Shown here in pieces: positions 8,593 to 15,943 of a DNA stretch of 26,698 nucleotides; position 1 is the first letter of the stretch; every line of letters starts with the position of its first letter. The notes beneath the pieces are model-generated. The model did no database searches. It was not told the origin of the DNA and saw only the letters and a program-made list of their open reading frames with translations. The position numbers and the translations under genes were made by a program. Origin of the DNA: Pseudomonadota bacterium (GTDB lineage Bacteria; Bdellovibrionota; Oligoflexia; Oligoflexales; Oligoflexaceae); contig JAKQGS010000152.1 in the NCBI GenBank assembly GCA_029556045.1, forward strand, positions 1-26,698. Direction: 5' to 3'.

Positions 8593-9317
8593 GGTTTTTG
8601 TCGGGCTCCATCTGCCTTGACGCGAATGGGCACGACGGCAAACTTATGGCCCCTATGGAAAAATCGCAGTTCCCAGAACTCTGTCACCACAATGGAAGGA
8701 TCGCGGTCAGAAGACTCAGCCATTTGGAATGTTACATTTTTTTCGCGACTATCCGGCAATGTGGTCACAACCTTTCGCACCTGGACTCGATCATTCTCGT
8801 CAATGGTCAAAATCTCCCCCTCCCGGACCACCACCTGTCGTTCATTCACCGATACCACGACATAACGGAGTTGGGGATCCTCTACCCGCAAATAGAGGAC
8901 CCCATCTAACCGCCGGCTTGACATAGCCTTGATCTGATAGATCTCATGTCTGGTGGAAACGGACCAATGCTTGCGTAAATCCGTACCCGTGTCGATTGCA
9001 ACACCCCTGTCGTCAAACTTTCCTGTGGGATTGTCGTAACCGACAATATTAACGATCCCCGGTCGTCGCGCACCATTGGTAAGCACGGCGTCCTGAACCT
9101 CCACTTTATCTCCACGCCAAACAACCAAAGTTTGGCGGTTTTTTATCATCAAAAGTTCCCCATCAACTCTTATCAATCCATAATCAAGGTCATCCTGTTG
9201 GCCACCCTGGCTCGGATTCATCAATACTTTTTGCTGAGGAGTCACCCCAGGAAAGGACGGTGCCTCTCCTGAGAGGAAGAGACTTAACACTATGAAAAGA
9301 CTCATGATATATTGCAT
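8589..9317 (-). CDS. Unrecognised exported protein upstream of ntrYX
   Basis: I do not recognise a family. The 242-residue product starts with a probable signal peptide (hydrophobic 5-17), so it is likely periplasmic or lipid-face. The rest is strand-rich and charged. Two regions look alike, LVVWRGDKVEVQDAVLTNG and LTIDENDRVQVRKVVTTLP, which suggests an internal duplication of a beta module. The ATG at 9317 has only a weak ribosome site (GGGAAC); an ATG at 9305 is possible but has none. Its stop overlaps the ntrY start by 4 bases. It could therefore supply a signal or accessory function to the NtrY sensor domain, which is inferred from position only. Other delta-proteobacterial ntrYX operons carry a DUF4390 gene here, but I see no match to it. 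Confidence 0.75.
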   Translation of the reverse strand: MQYIMSLFIVLSLFLSGEAPSFPGVTPQQKVLMNPSQGGQQDDLDYGLIRVDGELLMIKNRQTLVVWRGDKVEVQDAVLTNGARRPGIVNIVGYDNPTGKFDDRGVAIDTGTDLRKHWSVSTRHEIYQIKAMSSRRLDGVLYLRVEDPQLRYVVVSVNERQVVVREGEILTIDENDRVQVRKVVTTLPDSREKNVTFQMAESSDRDPSIVVTEFWELRFFHRGHKFAVVPIRVKADGARQKP

Positions 9318-9403
9318 ATTTGCACCGTTCCCGCGGAATTGGGTGGGTATTTAGTTTTCAAAACGGTAAAAACCAGTTAATTTTACAGAACAAATTCTAT
9401 CAT

Positions 9404-9525
9404 AGATTCCGCTGAAATTGGTCGAGGTCAAGGCATAATGAAGAAAAAAGCGCAGTGTATTCGACATACATGAGCATTTGTTTCTGACGAAATAACACAG
9501 AGATCGGTCTTGTGCGGCGGAATCT
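9404..9525. repeat. 122-bp imperfect palindromic repeat, copy 1
   Basis: The element begins AGATTCCGC and ends GCGGAATCT, a perfect 9-bp terminal inverted repeat. Its midpoint holds a small hairpin, TGTAT/ATACA around TCGAC (9456-9470). By hand alignment it matches copy 2 (10536-10656) at about 84% with a single one-base gap, in the same orientation. It lies 25 bases before the GTG of the recombinase-like gene, in the divergent spacer upstream of the ntrYX operon. The form resembles short palindromic intergenic elements or MITEs. Confidence 0.85.
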
Positions 9526-9550
9526 GTCTTAAAGAGGGGATTTGCATACA

Positions 9551-10462
9551 GTGGACGTCGCATCGGACAGGTTGACGGGATTTGCACGGTCCTTGCTGGA
9601 AAAAGGCAAGCAACCGGCAACAGTGGACTCCTACTGCCGGGATGCGCGGGATTTCCTGGAATATCTTGAGTCCCATAACCTTCCGCTCAACCAGGTTGAA
9701 CCGGACACCTTGCTGCACTACCAGGACTATCTGGCAGGACAGGCTCACGACAAACACAATTCCATCCGTCGCAAGGTGATCGGTACCAGGCAGTTTTTTC
9801 GTTATCTGTCTGACTCCCGTCAGCTCGCGGCCACGCCCTTTGATGAAGTTCCCATTCCAGAGCGTTTTGAAAGTCTGCCGGAATCCTTGGATCCCGATGC
9901 TCTCAACGCATTTTTGGAGCCTGGGCAGGACAACGACGTGTCTCTCAAGGGCCTGCGGGATCGTGCGATCATATGCCTACTGGCCCTGGAGGGCCTTAAA
10001 GCCAACGAATTGATTCACCTGCAGTGGCAGGACTATCTTCCCCGTACTGATGGGGCGACCTTACGGGTCAATGGATTACGGCTCAGGACGATTGAATTGA
10101 GCCCCGCCACTCACTTGAGCCTGAAGCTCTATCGTGCCAAATTTCGGCAGATACGTGAGATATTAGTACGGAGTGAAGCCGTTAACCACCGCATGTTCAT
10201 ATCATTCAAGGGACGCAACAGCGCTGTGATTCTTCCCCAGCTAACGCGTCACGGGTTGAAGTTTCTCCTTTACGAAATAGGTGAGCAGATTCAAGTCAAT
10301 CACCTGAATTCCGAGCTGCTACGGCACCATGCGGTCCAATTTCAGCTGGGACTCGGAAAATCTGCCGAAGACATCATGGGACACTTGGGATTGCGCCGCC
10401 CAGGCAATATCGCCAAACATGCTTCCAACGCCGGAAAAAAGTCCATACATGCCCTGTCATAG
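9551..10462 (+). CDS. Degenerate tyrosine recombinase (XerC/XerD-like)
   Basis: The 303-residue product has the phage-integrase layout: a SAM-like N-terminal DNA-binding domain (about 5-90, with TVDSYCRDARDFLEYLE) and a C-terminal catalytic-type domain (about 110-295). Most active-site residues are changed. The first Arg is Lys (GLKANEL, K150), the HxxR His is Glu (E255, ELLRHH), and the Tyr nucleophile position after GH is Ile (I287). Only R258 and H278 remain, and no Tyr follows them. The frame is intact, so it may have a DNA-binding role and be domesticated. GTG 9551 was chosen because AGAGGGGA (9533-9540) is spaced for it; a TTG at 9542 is too close. It is flanked by direct repeats. Confidence 0.8.
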   Translation: MDVASDRLTGFARSLLEKGKQPATVDSYCRDARDFLEYLESHNLPLNQVEPDTLLHYQDYLAGQAHDKHNSIRRKVIGTRQFFRYLSDSRQLAATPFDEVPIPERFESLPESLDPDALNAFLEPGQDNDVSLKGLRDRAIICLLALEGLKANELIHLQWQDYLPRTDGATLRVNGLRLRTIELSPATHLSLKLYRAKFRQIREILVRSEAVNHRMFISFKGRNSAVILPQLTRHGLKFLLYEIGEQIQVNHLNSELLRHHAVQFQLGLGKSAEDIMGHLGLRRPGNIAKHASNAGKKSIHALS

Positions 10463-10791
10463 GACGTCATTTCTGAAAGTAATTGCTAAATAAGATGGCT
10501 ATTCGCACGGACAGCAAGACAAACAGGGTTTAAATAGATTCTGCTGAAAAAGGTCGAGGTCAAAGCACAAGGAGGAAAAAAGAACAGTGTATTCTAGATA
10601 TATGAGTATTTTTTTCTGACGAAGTAACGCAGAGATCGGCCTTTTGCAGCGAATCTAAATATGACTTTTAACGTGAGAAGCCATTCATAAGCGCCAGGTG
10701 CTAGGCGTCGATGGGCGGCGGCGCAGAGGAGTTTACGCCGGGCAAATGAGCACTGCCACGACGAAGATAACAACGCAGATGGGGTTTAAAA
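10463..10791. other. Non-coding interval between recombinase-like gene and tadA
   Basis: This 329-bp gap holds repeat copy 2 (10536-10656). From about 10680 to 10796 there is a G+C-rich stretch that may be a third, much more divergent element: it shares ATGAG, GACGAAG and AACGCAGA in the same order as the right half of copy 2. No convincing promoter, RNA gene or small ORF was found. Confidence 0.5.
10536..10656. repeat. 121-bp imperfect palindromic repeat, copy 2
   Basis: Same element and orientation as 9404-9525. Its terminal arms are better preserved: 10536-10561 pairs with 10632-10656 with one gap and about four mismatches, several of which would be G-U pairs in RNA. The central hairpin is TGTAT/ATATA around TCTAG (10588-10602), where a base change relative to copy 1 turns a G-C into a G-T pair. 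It lies 73 bases after the recombinase-like stop. Confidence 0.85.
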
Positions 10792-11253
10792 GTGGCATCT
10801 GAGCCTGATCATGAATTTTGGATGTCTATGGCCATGTCCCTGGCCTCCACCGCCGCCGCAATTGGTGAAGTCCCCATAGGAGCGGTCATAGTCGCCAACG
10901 GCAAGGTCGTCGCCACTGGATTTAATCTGCGGGAAACTCTCGCCGACCCTACCTTTCATGCAGAAATGATCGCCTTGCGTCGCGCCAGTCAAGTTCTGAC
11001 GCGATGGCGGTTGAACGACTGCTCCCTCTACGTAACGCTGGAACCTTGCCTGATGTGCGCCGGGGCCTTGTACCAGTCCCGGATCAAAGAAGTGGTTTTT
11101 GGGGCCTGGGATCCCAAAGGGGGGGCAACCGGAACGCTCTACCACGTCCATACCGACCAGCGACTTAATCATAATTTCCCCGTAATAGGAGGAGTTTTGG
11201 AGGATGATTGCTCTAAAATCCTCACGAATTTTTTTAAAGATCGCCGTCGCTGA
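10792..11253 (+). CDS. tadA: tRNA-specific adenosine deaminase TadA
   Basis: TadA deaminates A34 to inosine in the anticodon of tRNA-Arg(ACG) and is normally essential. The 153-residue protein has the family length and the zinc deaminase signature: HAE (H56, E58) and PCLMC (C86, C89). The substrate loop EVPIGAVIV (26-34) is typical. The GTG at 10792 follows GGGG (10781-10784); an ATG eleven codons in is a possible alternative but would trim the first helix. The start lies at the edge of a possible third repeat element. The next gene follows after 70 bases on the same strand. Confidence 0.95.
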   Translation: MASEPDHEFWMSMAMSLASTAAAIGEVPIGAVIVANGKVVATGFNLRETLADPTFHAEMIALRRASQVLTRWRLNDCSLYVTLEPCLMCAGALYQSRIKEVVFGAWDPKGGATGTLYHVHTDQRLNHNFPVIGGVLEDDCSKILTNFFKDRRR

Positions 11254-11323
11254 ATGCTTGGCTTGTTCCGGTGACTCGGGTAAACCATCTAGACATCAGA
11301 CACACCTGACAGGAGGTTCATTC

Positions 11324-11683
11324 ATGACGTACGAGTTCTATAAAATTCTGCATTTTACCGGAATTTTCTTCATCTTCATGACATTGGGAGCTCAGCTCCT
11401 GCATTATATGGCCGGTGGAACCAAAGATCATCCCTTACGGAAGCTACTGGGGATGAGCCATGGAATCGGCATGCTGCTGGCACTGGTCGGTGGCTTTGGA
11501 TTACTGGCGCGCCTGCAAATCGGTTTTCCCGGGTGGATATATGCCAAAGTGGCCATCTGGATTTTCCTTGGCGGCGTATCGGTCATCGCCATGAAAAAGG
11601 CCCAGCTCGCTCGAAGCCTGTGGTTTGTCGTCATTGCTCTTGGCGTGCTCGGAGCCTATTTGGCCCGCATGAAACCTTTTTGA
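11324..11683 (+). CDS. Four-helix inner-membrane protein of unknown function
   Basis: The 119-residue protein is mostly hydrophobic, with predicted helices at about 8-28, 41-61, 68-86 and 94-113, and short charged loops (GGTKDHPLRK, MKKAQLARS). Such layouts occur in small uncharacterised membrane proteins of delta-proteobacteria. I cannot assign a function. The frame opens far upstream, inside tadA, but ATG 11324 has an exact AGGAGG seven bases upstream, which settles the start. It lies downstream of tadA on the same strand and ends at a hairpin shared with the convergent cyclophilin gene. Confidence 0.8.
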   Translation: MTYEFYKILHFTGIFFIFMTLGAQLLHYMAGGTKDHPLRKLLGMSHGIGMLLALVGGFGLLARLQIGFPGWIYAKVAIWIFLGGVSVIAMKKAQLARSLWFVVIALGVLGAYLARMKPF

Positions 11684-11689
11684 ATGAAA

Positions 11690-11713
11690 CCGCCTCAACT
11701 TTGGATGAGGCGG
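11690..11713. terminator. Probable bidirectional terminator hairpin
   Basis: CCGCCTCA (11690-11697) and TGAGGCGG (11706-11713) form a perfect G+C-rich 8-bp stem with an 8-base loop. It sits in the 40-bp gap between two converging genes (stops at 11683 and 11724). T-tracts are poor on both sides, so strength is uncertain. Confidence 0.55.
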
Positions 11714-11723
11714 CTTCGGTCTA

Positions 11724-12275
11724 TCACAGTGGAGATGTTATCACTTCAGCCTTGGTGATAGTGACATCCTGCTGTGGACGATCACCAGCATCGGTTTTTA
11801 CCGCACCTATTTTCAGGATGACATCCAGACTTGTTTGATCGGCAGATTGACCAAAGACGGTGTATTGGCGGTCAAGAAATGGAACTTTGTTTAAACAAAG
11901 AAAAAACTGCGAGCCCGCTGAATTGGGATCTTGGGTGCGGGCCATCGACAATGTTCCCGGCTCATGCAAACGGTTATTGAATTCAGCAGCGACTTTGTAC
12001 CCAGGACCTCCGGTACCTCGGCCCTCAGGACATCCGGCCTGAATCACAAAATCCTTCACCACCCGGTGAAAGATAATTCCGTCGTAAAAACCAATCTGCG
12101 CCAGACTGATGATATTTTTGCAGTGGTTGGGCGCGATGTCCGGAAACAGCTCCAGCCGGATGTCTCCCATTGTGGTATGCAACACGACTTCATAACGGTT
12201 CTTTTGAAAATCGACGTTTTTTTTGGCCTCTTCTACCTTGGCCGGCACATCCCCATCTTTATCGAACAGCCCCAT
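11724..12275 (-). CDS. Cyclophilin-type peptidyl-prolyl cis-trans isomerase
   Basis: Cyclophilins catalyse cis-trans isomerisation of prolyl bonds. The 183-residue protein shows the core FHRVVKDFVIQAGCPEGRGTGGPGY (in the first half), with catalytic Arg in FHRV, the Q in FVIQ, and SMARTQDPNSAGSQFFLC. No signal peptide was seen, so it is probably cytoplasmic like PpiB. A roughly 30-residue charged N-terminal extension (MGLFDKDGDVPAKVEEAKKN) precedes the fold. ATG 12275 has a strong site (AAGGAGAG); the frame extends 15 codons upstream without one. The 175-bp spacer to the divergent OmpA gene must hold promoters for both, but I could not place them with confidence. Confidence 0.93.
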   Translation of the reverse strand: MGLFDKDGDVPAKVEEAKKNVDFQKNRYEVVLHTTMGDIRLELFPDIAPNHCKNIISLAQIGFYDGIIFHRVVKDFVIQAGCPEGRGTGGPGYKVAAEFNNRLHEPGTLSMARTQDPNSAGSQFFLCLNKVPFLDRQYTVFGQSADQTSLDVILKIGAVKTDAGDRPQQDVTITKAEVITSPL

Positions 12276-12450
12276 GACGCTCTCCTTATATCTTGAAAAA
12301 TAAGCCCCCCACTCTGGCATAATTCCCTCAACAACTCAAACCTCGATTCACTCTGCTAAGGCCTCCCGTCGTGGCATCCAATTTGCTCTACCTGTAGCAG
12401 CCGATGCGATGGGCGTATCGGTACGGGACCATCAAGATCGGGTTATCCTT

Positions 12451-13896
12451 ATGTTTAATACATTATTTTCAAGTAGTTACACACCAGAGAAACAGGGACG
12501 CTCCAGCCTGCTAAGGTGGACCCCACTGCTTGCCATGCTGTTCGGACTTTGGTCAAGTGTCGCCACGGGTAACACCATCGGGATAGACTCACAAAACTTC
12601 AATCCAGCTGCCAGCCCCATGGATCATGTCACAGTCTATTCCTCCAAAACCCTTGGGCAAGGTAATTACAGCCTTGGCTTGTTCATGGATGGAGCCGTGA
12701 ATACACTTCCCTATTTTAGTGAAGCAGGCTCGCCCACCAATGATTCCCGCAAGTCCTATAACGATATGGTCGTTGGGGCCAGTATCGTCGGCAGTTTTGG
12801 TATCATGAACAACTGGGATCTGTTTTTGTCTTTGCCCTCTGTCATCTATCAGGAAGTTTCTGACGAATCCTACCATGGCCAATACGCCGATACGGGCAAT
12901 ACCGCCGTCATTGCTGGCACCAAAGTCCGGCTTTGGAGCAATGGAGCAACCGGGATCGCCCTGGTGGCTTCCGTTATGATGAATCGCATGAAAGATAATC
13001 CTTACGCCGGGGACGGCTCAGGGGTAACGTTCAATACAGAATTGGCTGTGGATCATCAGATCGGTATTGTCAACGTGGCAGCCAACGCCGGTTACAGAAC
13101 ACGGCAATCCGGTGATGATGTGGCAGATACCAGTACTAACACCACCCCCGTGACACCCTACTCCAATCAAGTACTACTCTCAGGGGCCGTTGGCGTTCAA
13201 GTGCCAGGCACCCAGGGTGAAATCGTCGGTGAAGTCTATGGCAATCAAGCCAGTGAGGACATTTCGCGCCAATCAGAACGACGAGCCTCAGTGGCGGAGT
13301 TTATTCTAGGATATAAACACCGACTGGATGAAGCATTCACGTTGCATATGGGCGCTGGCGGCGAATTCAAGCACTCCACCGCATCAGCCGACCGCCGAAT
13401 CTATGCAGGCATTACCTGGATGGAAAAGAACGATAAGCCAAAAATCGAGCCTCCTCCAAAACATGTACCAACAAGTCAACCAGTGGTACGCCCGGTCCCC
13501 GCGAAGAAACCAGATCAGACTATTGTTATCCAAGACATTCTGTTCAAATTCGATAGTGATGAAATTTCCCATAATGCGGCACAAAAAAATCTGAAATCTC
13601 TGGTGGAAATACTCAAAGGTCCCCGCGGCCTGAATAAACTGGTCATCGAGGGGCATACCTGCTCCATTGGAGCCGATACCTATAACAAAAAACTCAGCCA
13701 ACGTCGCGCAGATGCCATCAAGAAGTGGTTGGTCGATAACCACAACATTTCCGCTGACAAAATCGTGTCAGTAGGCCATGGGGAAGAACATGCGATCGGC
13801 GACAACAAAACCGCAGAAGGTCGCAAGTTGAATCGTCGGGTCGAATTCAAAATCTATCATGCAACCAAAGCACCGGTTGCCCAGAATAAAAAATAA
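12451..13896 (+). CDS. OmpA-family outer-membrane protein with N-terminal beta barrel
   Basis: The 481-residue product has a signal-like hydrophobic stretch (RWTPLLAMLFGLWSSVATG) and a strand-rich probable beta-barrel region of about 290 residues. A Pro-rich linker (PKIEPPPKHVPTSQPVVRPV) leads to a C-terminal OmpA/MotB peptidoglycan-binding domain (about 360-475). That domain contains ILFKFDSDEI, IEGHTCSIG, LSQRRADAIKKWL and GRKLNRRVEF. The Asp usually found in GHTD is Cys, a variant also known in related families, while the peptidoglycan-contacting Arg is kept. ATG 12451 is preferred because the signal peptide would otherwise have an over-long leader; ATG 12409 is possible, and neither has a good ribosome site. 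The next gene starts 12 bases after its stop. Confidence 0.88.
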   Translation: MFNTLFSSSYTPEKQGRSSLLRWTPLLAMLFGLWSSVATGNTIGIDSQNFNPAASPMDHVTVYSSKTLGQGNYSLGLFMDGAVNTLPYFSEAGSPTNDSRKSYNDMVVGASIVGSFGIMNNWDLFLSLPSVIYQEVSDESYHGQYADTGNTAVIAGTKVRLWSNGATGIALVASVMMNRMKDNPYAGDGSGVTFNTELAVDHQIGIVNVAANAGYRTRQSGDDVADTSTNTTPVTPYSNQVLLSGAVGVQVPGTQGEIVGEVYGNQASEDISRQSERRASVAEFILGYKHRLDEAFTLHMGAGGEFKHSTASADRRIYAGITWMEKNDKPKIEPPPKHVPTSQPVVRPVPAKKPDQTIVIQDILFKFDSDEISHNAAQKNLKSLVEILKGPRGLNKLVIEGHTCSIGADTYNKKLSQRRADAIKKWLVDNHNISADKIVSVGHGEEHAIGDNKTAEGRKLNRRVEFKIYHATKAPVAQNKK

Positions 13897-13907
13897 GGAA
13901 AACCCCC

Positions 13908-14357
13908 ATGAAAAAACTCATAATGCCCGTCATTCCTTTGTTTGTGGTGCTCTACATCGGTGCCGGGTGCAAAGCGGCACGCTGGGAGTATAATGGTAAG
14001 AAAGCTGGCCAACCGCTGCAGAATATCGATGCACCGGCACCCCAGTTTGAAATTGAAGGTCCCACCACTGGTGAACCCAATAAGGACTATCAATTTATTG
14101 GGAAAAACTGTGGTCAAGATGGCAAAATAACCTGGATGGTACTGGGCCACGATGAGTTGGGAACCAAAGAGGGTGAAACCGTCACCTACCGGTTCCCCCG
14201 CACCGGCACCTATCAGATACAGGCCACCTGCCAGATCCCAGGGCTTCCTCCTAAGTCGGCCACGCACTCCATTACCATATCCATACCCAATGGCGGTAAC
14301 GGTAATGGCGGTCAAAATCAGAGCCAGAATCAATCTCAAAACCAGAATCGTAATTGA
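13908..14357 (+). CDS. Probable lipoprotein with PKD-like domain and Asn/Gln tail
   Basis: The 149-residue product starts with a lipoprotein-type signal (MKKLIMPVIPLFVVLYIGAGC), with candidate lipid Cys at 21; the lipobox GAGC is imperfect. Residues about 45-125 look like a PKD/Ig-type beta sandwich, with TYRFPRTGTYQIQATC near its end. The last 22 residues are a low-complexity Gly/Asn/Gln tail. The ATG has AGGAAA eight bases upstream. It is just downstream of the OmpA-family gene and is followed by a strong terminator, so the two form an operon and probably act together at the outer membrane. Confidence 0.8.
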   Translation: MKKLIMPVIPLFVVLYIGAGCKAARWEYNGKKAGQPLQNIDAPAPQFEIEGPTTGEPNKDYQFIGKNCGQDGKITWMVLGHDELGTKEGETVTYRFPRTGTYQIQATCQIPGLPPKSATHSITISIPNGGNGNGGQNQSQNQSQNQNRN

Positions 14358-14389
14358 TTGGGCTGCCCTATGTGATTCCCATTGACGCC

Positions 14390-14420
14390 ACCCGGTATTT
14401 CGTGGAAATACCGGGTTTTA
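14390..14420 (+). terminator. Rho-independent terminator
   Basis: A perfect 12-bp stem (14390-14401 with 14405-14416) and a GTG loop are followed by TTTT. It ends the OmpA-lipoprotein operon, 33 bases after the lipoprotein stop. Confidence 0.9.
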
Positions 14421-14440
14421 ACTTACCCTAGGATCCCACC

Positions 14441-15622
14441 ATGACTTTGCATCGATATACCGCCATCTGTCCCAAGGAAATCCAAACGACGGTGGCACAG
14501 GAGCTTGCCGAGTTAGGGGCTGAACATATTACCGAGGGTTTCAAAGCGGTTCAATTCACGGCCGACCTGGAAACAGCCTATCGCATCAATCTGTGGTGCC
14601 GAACCGCCAGTCGCGTACTTATGACACTGCGGGAAGCTGCTGGTTCAAGTTTACCGATCATTAAAAGTCAGGCCAGCCGCATCCCCTGGAGCGATATATT
14701 CCTACCCACCAGCACCTATCTTATAGAAGGTGTTGTGGGGGATCGCGGTCCGGAGGCTCCGACGTCAAACGATCTTAGTAAAGCCATTCGTGAGGGACTG
14801 GAAGACTACTTTGCCCGGAAGGGCCTCAAAAAGCCCACGGTCAATTTAAAGGAGCCACAAATTGTGGTTGTGGCTTTTCTCTATCAGAAAAAGCTGACGA
14901 TCAGCCTCGATATTTCCGGAAAAAGTTTACACAAGCGGGGCTATCGCCTGGAGGGACATCCGGCCCCTATCAAGGAAACACTAGCGTCCGCTATTTTGAC
15001 TTTGGCTGGTTATGATGGAACCCAACCACTTTATGACCCCATGTGTGGCAGTGGTACGATTGCTATTGAAGGATGTTATAAGGCTCTGCACAAAGCACCC
15101 TTGATCCACAGGAAAAAAGGTGACTTTGGCTTTGAGTGGGTTAAAGGTTTTGACAGGGCTCTTTGGCGGCAGGTGCAGGATACGGCGCGGAATGAAAAGA
15201 CAGAGGAAATTTCTGCGCCTATTTTTGCGTCCGATATCAGCGAAGAGTTTGTGAATATGGCACGTCAAAATGCACTACGTGCTAGAGTGGAAAAATTCAT
15301 CAACTTTGAATGCCGCGACTTTATCGATTCCACCCCACCCACCAAAAATGGAATTTTGGTCTCCAACCTACCATACGGGGAACGGCTCAATAAGGGCAAT
15401 AGCGACGAACTCAAAGAGTTCTTCCAAAGGATTGGAAATACGCTCAAAAGAAACTATGCCGGATGGCGGGCGGCTCTTCTGGCCGCGGAAGAATCCCCTT
15501 ACAAATTCATTGGTCTGCGCCCCAGTCGCCGTATTCCCATCATGAACGGCAGTATATCTTGCCGTTTGTTGATTTTTGACCTTTACGCAGGAAAAAAGCA
15601 CGAAGGTGAGACCGAGCGATGA
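14441..15622 (+). CDS. THUMP-domain 23S rRNA guanine-N2 methyltransferase (RlmL N-half type)
   Basis: The 393-residue protein matches the YpsC/RlmL-N family, which methylates guanine N2 in 23S rRNA. It has a THUMP RNA-binding domain (about 45-155) followed by a Rossmann methyltransferase domain. Motifs are DPMCGSGTIAIEG (199-211), D265 in FASDIS, and SNLPYGERL (308-316), where most relatives have NPPYGERL. It is about half the length of E. coli RlmL-RlmK, so it is the single-domain form. A gene at 17080-17958 is a possible functional counterpart of the missing second half. ATG 14441 has a moderate site (AGGA). Confidence 0.9.
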   Translation: MTLHRYTAICPKEIQTTVAQELAELGAEHITEGFKAVQFTADLETAYRINLWCRTASRVLMTLREAAGSSLPIIKSQASRIPWSDIFLPTSTYLIEGVVGDRGPEAPTSNDLSKAIREGLEDYFARKGLKKPTVNLKEPQIVVVAFLYQKKLTISLDISGKSLHKRGYRLEGHPAPIKETLASAILTLAGYDGTQPLYDPMCGSGTIAIEGCYKALHKAPLIHRKKGDFGFEWVKGFDRALWRQVQDTARNEKTEEISAPIFASDISEEFVNMARQNALRARVEKFINFECRDFIDSTPPTKNGILVSNLPYGERLNKGNSDELKEFFQRIGNTLKRNYAGWRAALLAAEESPYKFIGLRPSRRIPIMNGSISCRLLIFDLYAGKKHEGETER

Positions 15623-15643
15623 CCGGAAGCTAAAATACTCCCA

Positions 15644-15943
15644 TCAGTGGCTTCCATGACCTAATGATAGCAAATTGCCATCCTGATCGAGAATTCTGAC
15701 TGTGACCCCCTGCATCTCGACGCCTTTGGCTTCCTTCCAAATAGCCTTGGCTAATTCCTGAAGAGCTGCCTCCTCGTTGCGGGACAGGGTCATGACATCG
15801 ACCTCCCCCGGAGCCGCGATCATGCCAGATTCTCCAGCACTTCGACGTTGTTCCGGACTGGAAAATTTTCCGAAGCCGAAATGCTTCGCCGGAAACAGGT
15901 AGAGCGTCATGAGTAAAAAAGCCGACTGCATAATATACACCAT
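15644..15943 (-). CDS. Small membrane-anchored or exported protein, unrecognised
   Basis: The 99-residue product begins with a hydrophobic segment (VYIMQSAFLLMTLYLF), followed by a soluble part with an amphipathic helix (RNEEAALQELAKAIWKEAKG) and a short strand-rich end (VTVRILDQDGNLLSLG). No family is recognised. The start is well supported: ATG 15943 is preceded by GGGGGAGGAAGAA. It converges on the RlmL-type gene with only 21 bases between stops. Its long upstream region (15944-16245) is A+T-rich and contains hairpins, so it may have its own promoter and leader. Confidence 0.7.
   Translation of the reverse strand: MVYIMQSAFLLMTLYLFPAKHFGFGKFSSPEQRRSAGESGMIAAPGEVDVMTLSRNEEAALQELAKAIWKEAKGVEMQGVTVRILDQDGNLLSLGHGSH

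Noticed and set aside
9545..10462. Active phage integrase with a tRNA attachment site
   Set aside because: Catalytic residues are missing, no tRNA gene lies nearby and no phage genes flank it.
10463..11323. SRP RNA (ffs), often found near tadA and dnaX
   Set aside because: I searched for the conserved GGAAG/GNRA-type helix 8 sequence on both strands and did not find it.
12409..12450. Upstream ATG start for the OmpA-family gene
   Set aside because: It adds 14 polar residues before the signal peptide and has no ribosome site; kept only as an alternative.
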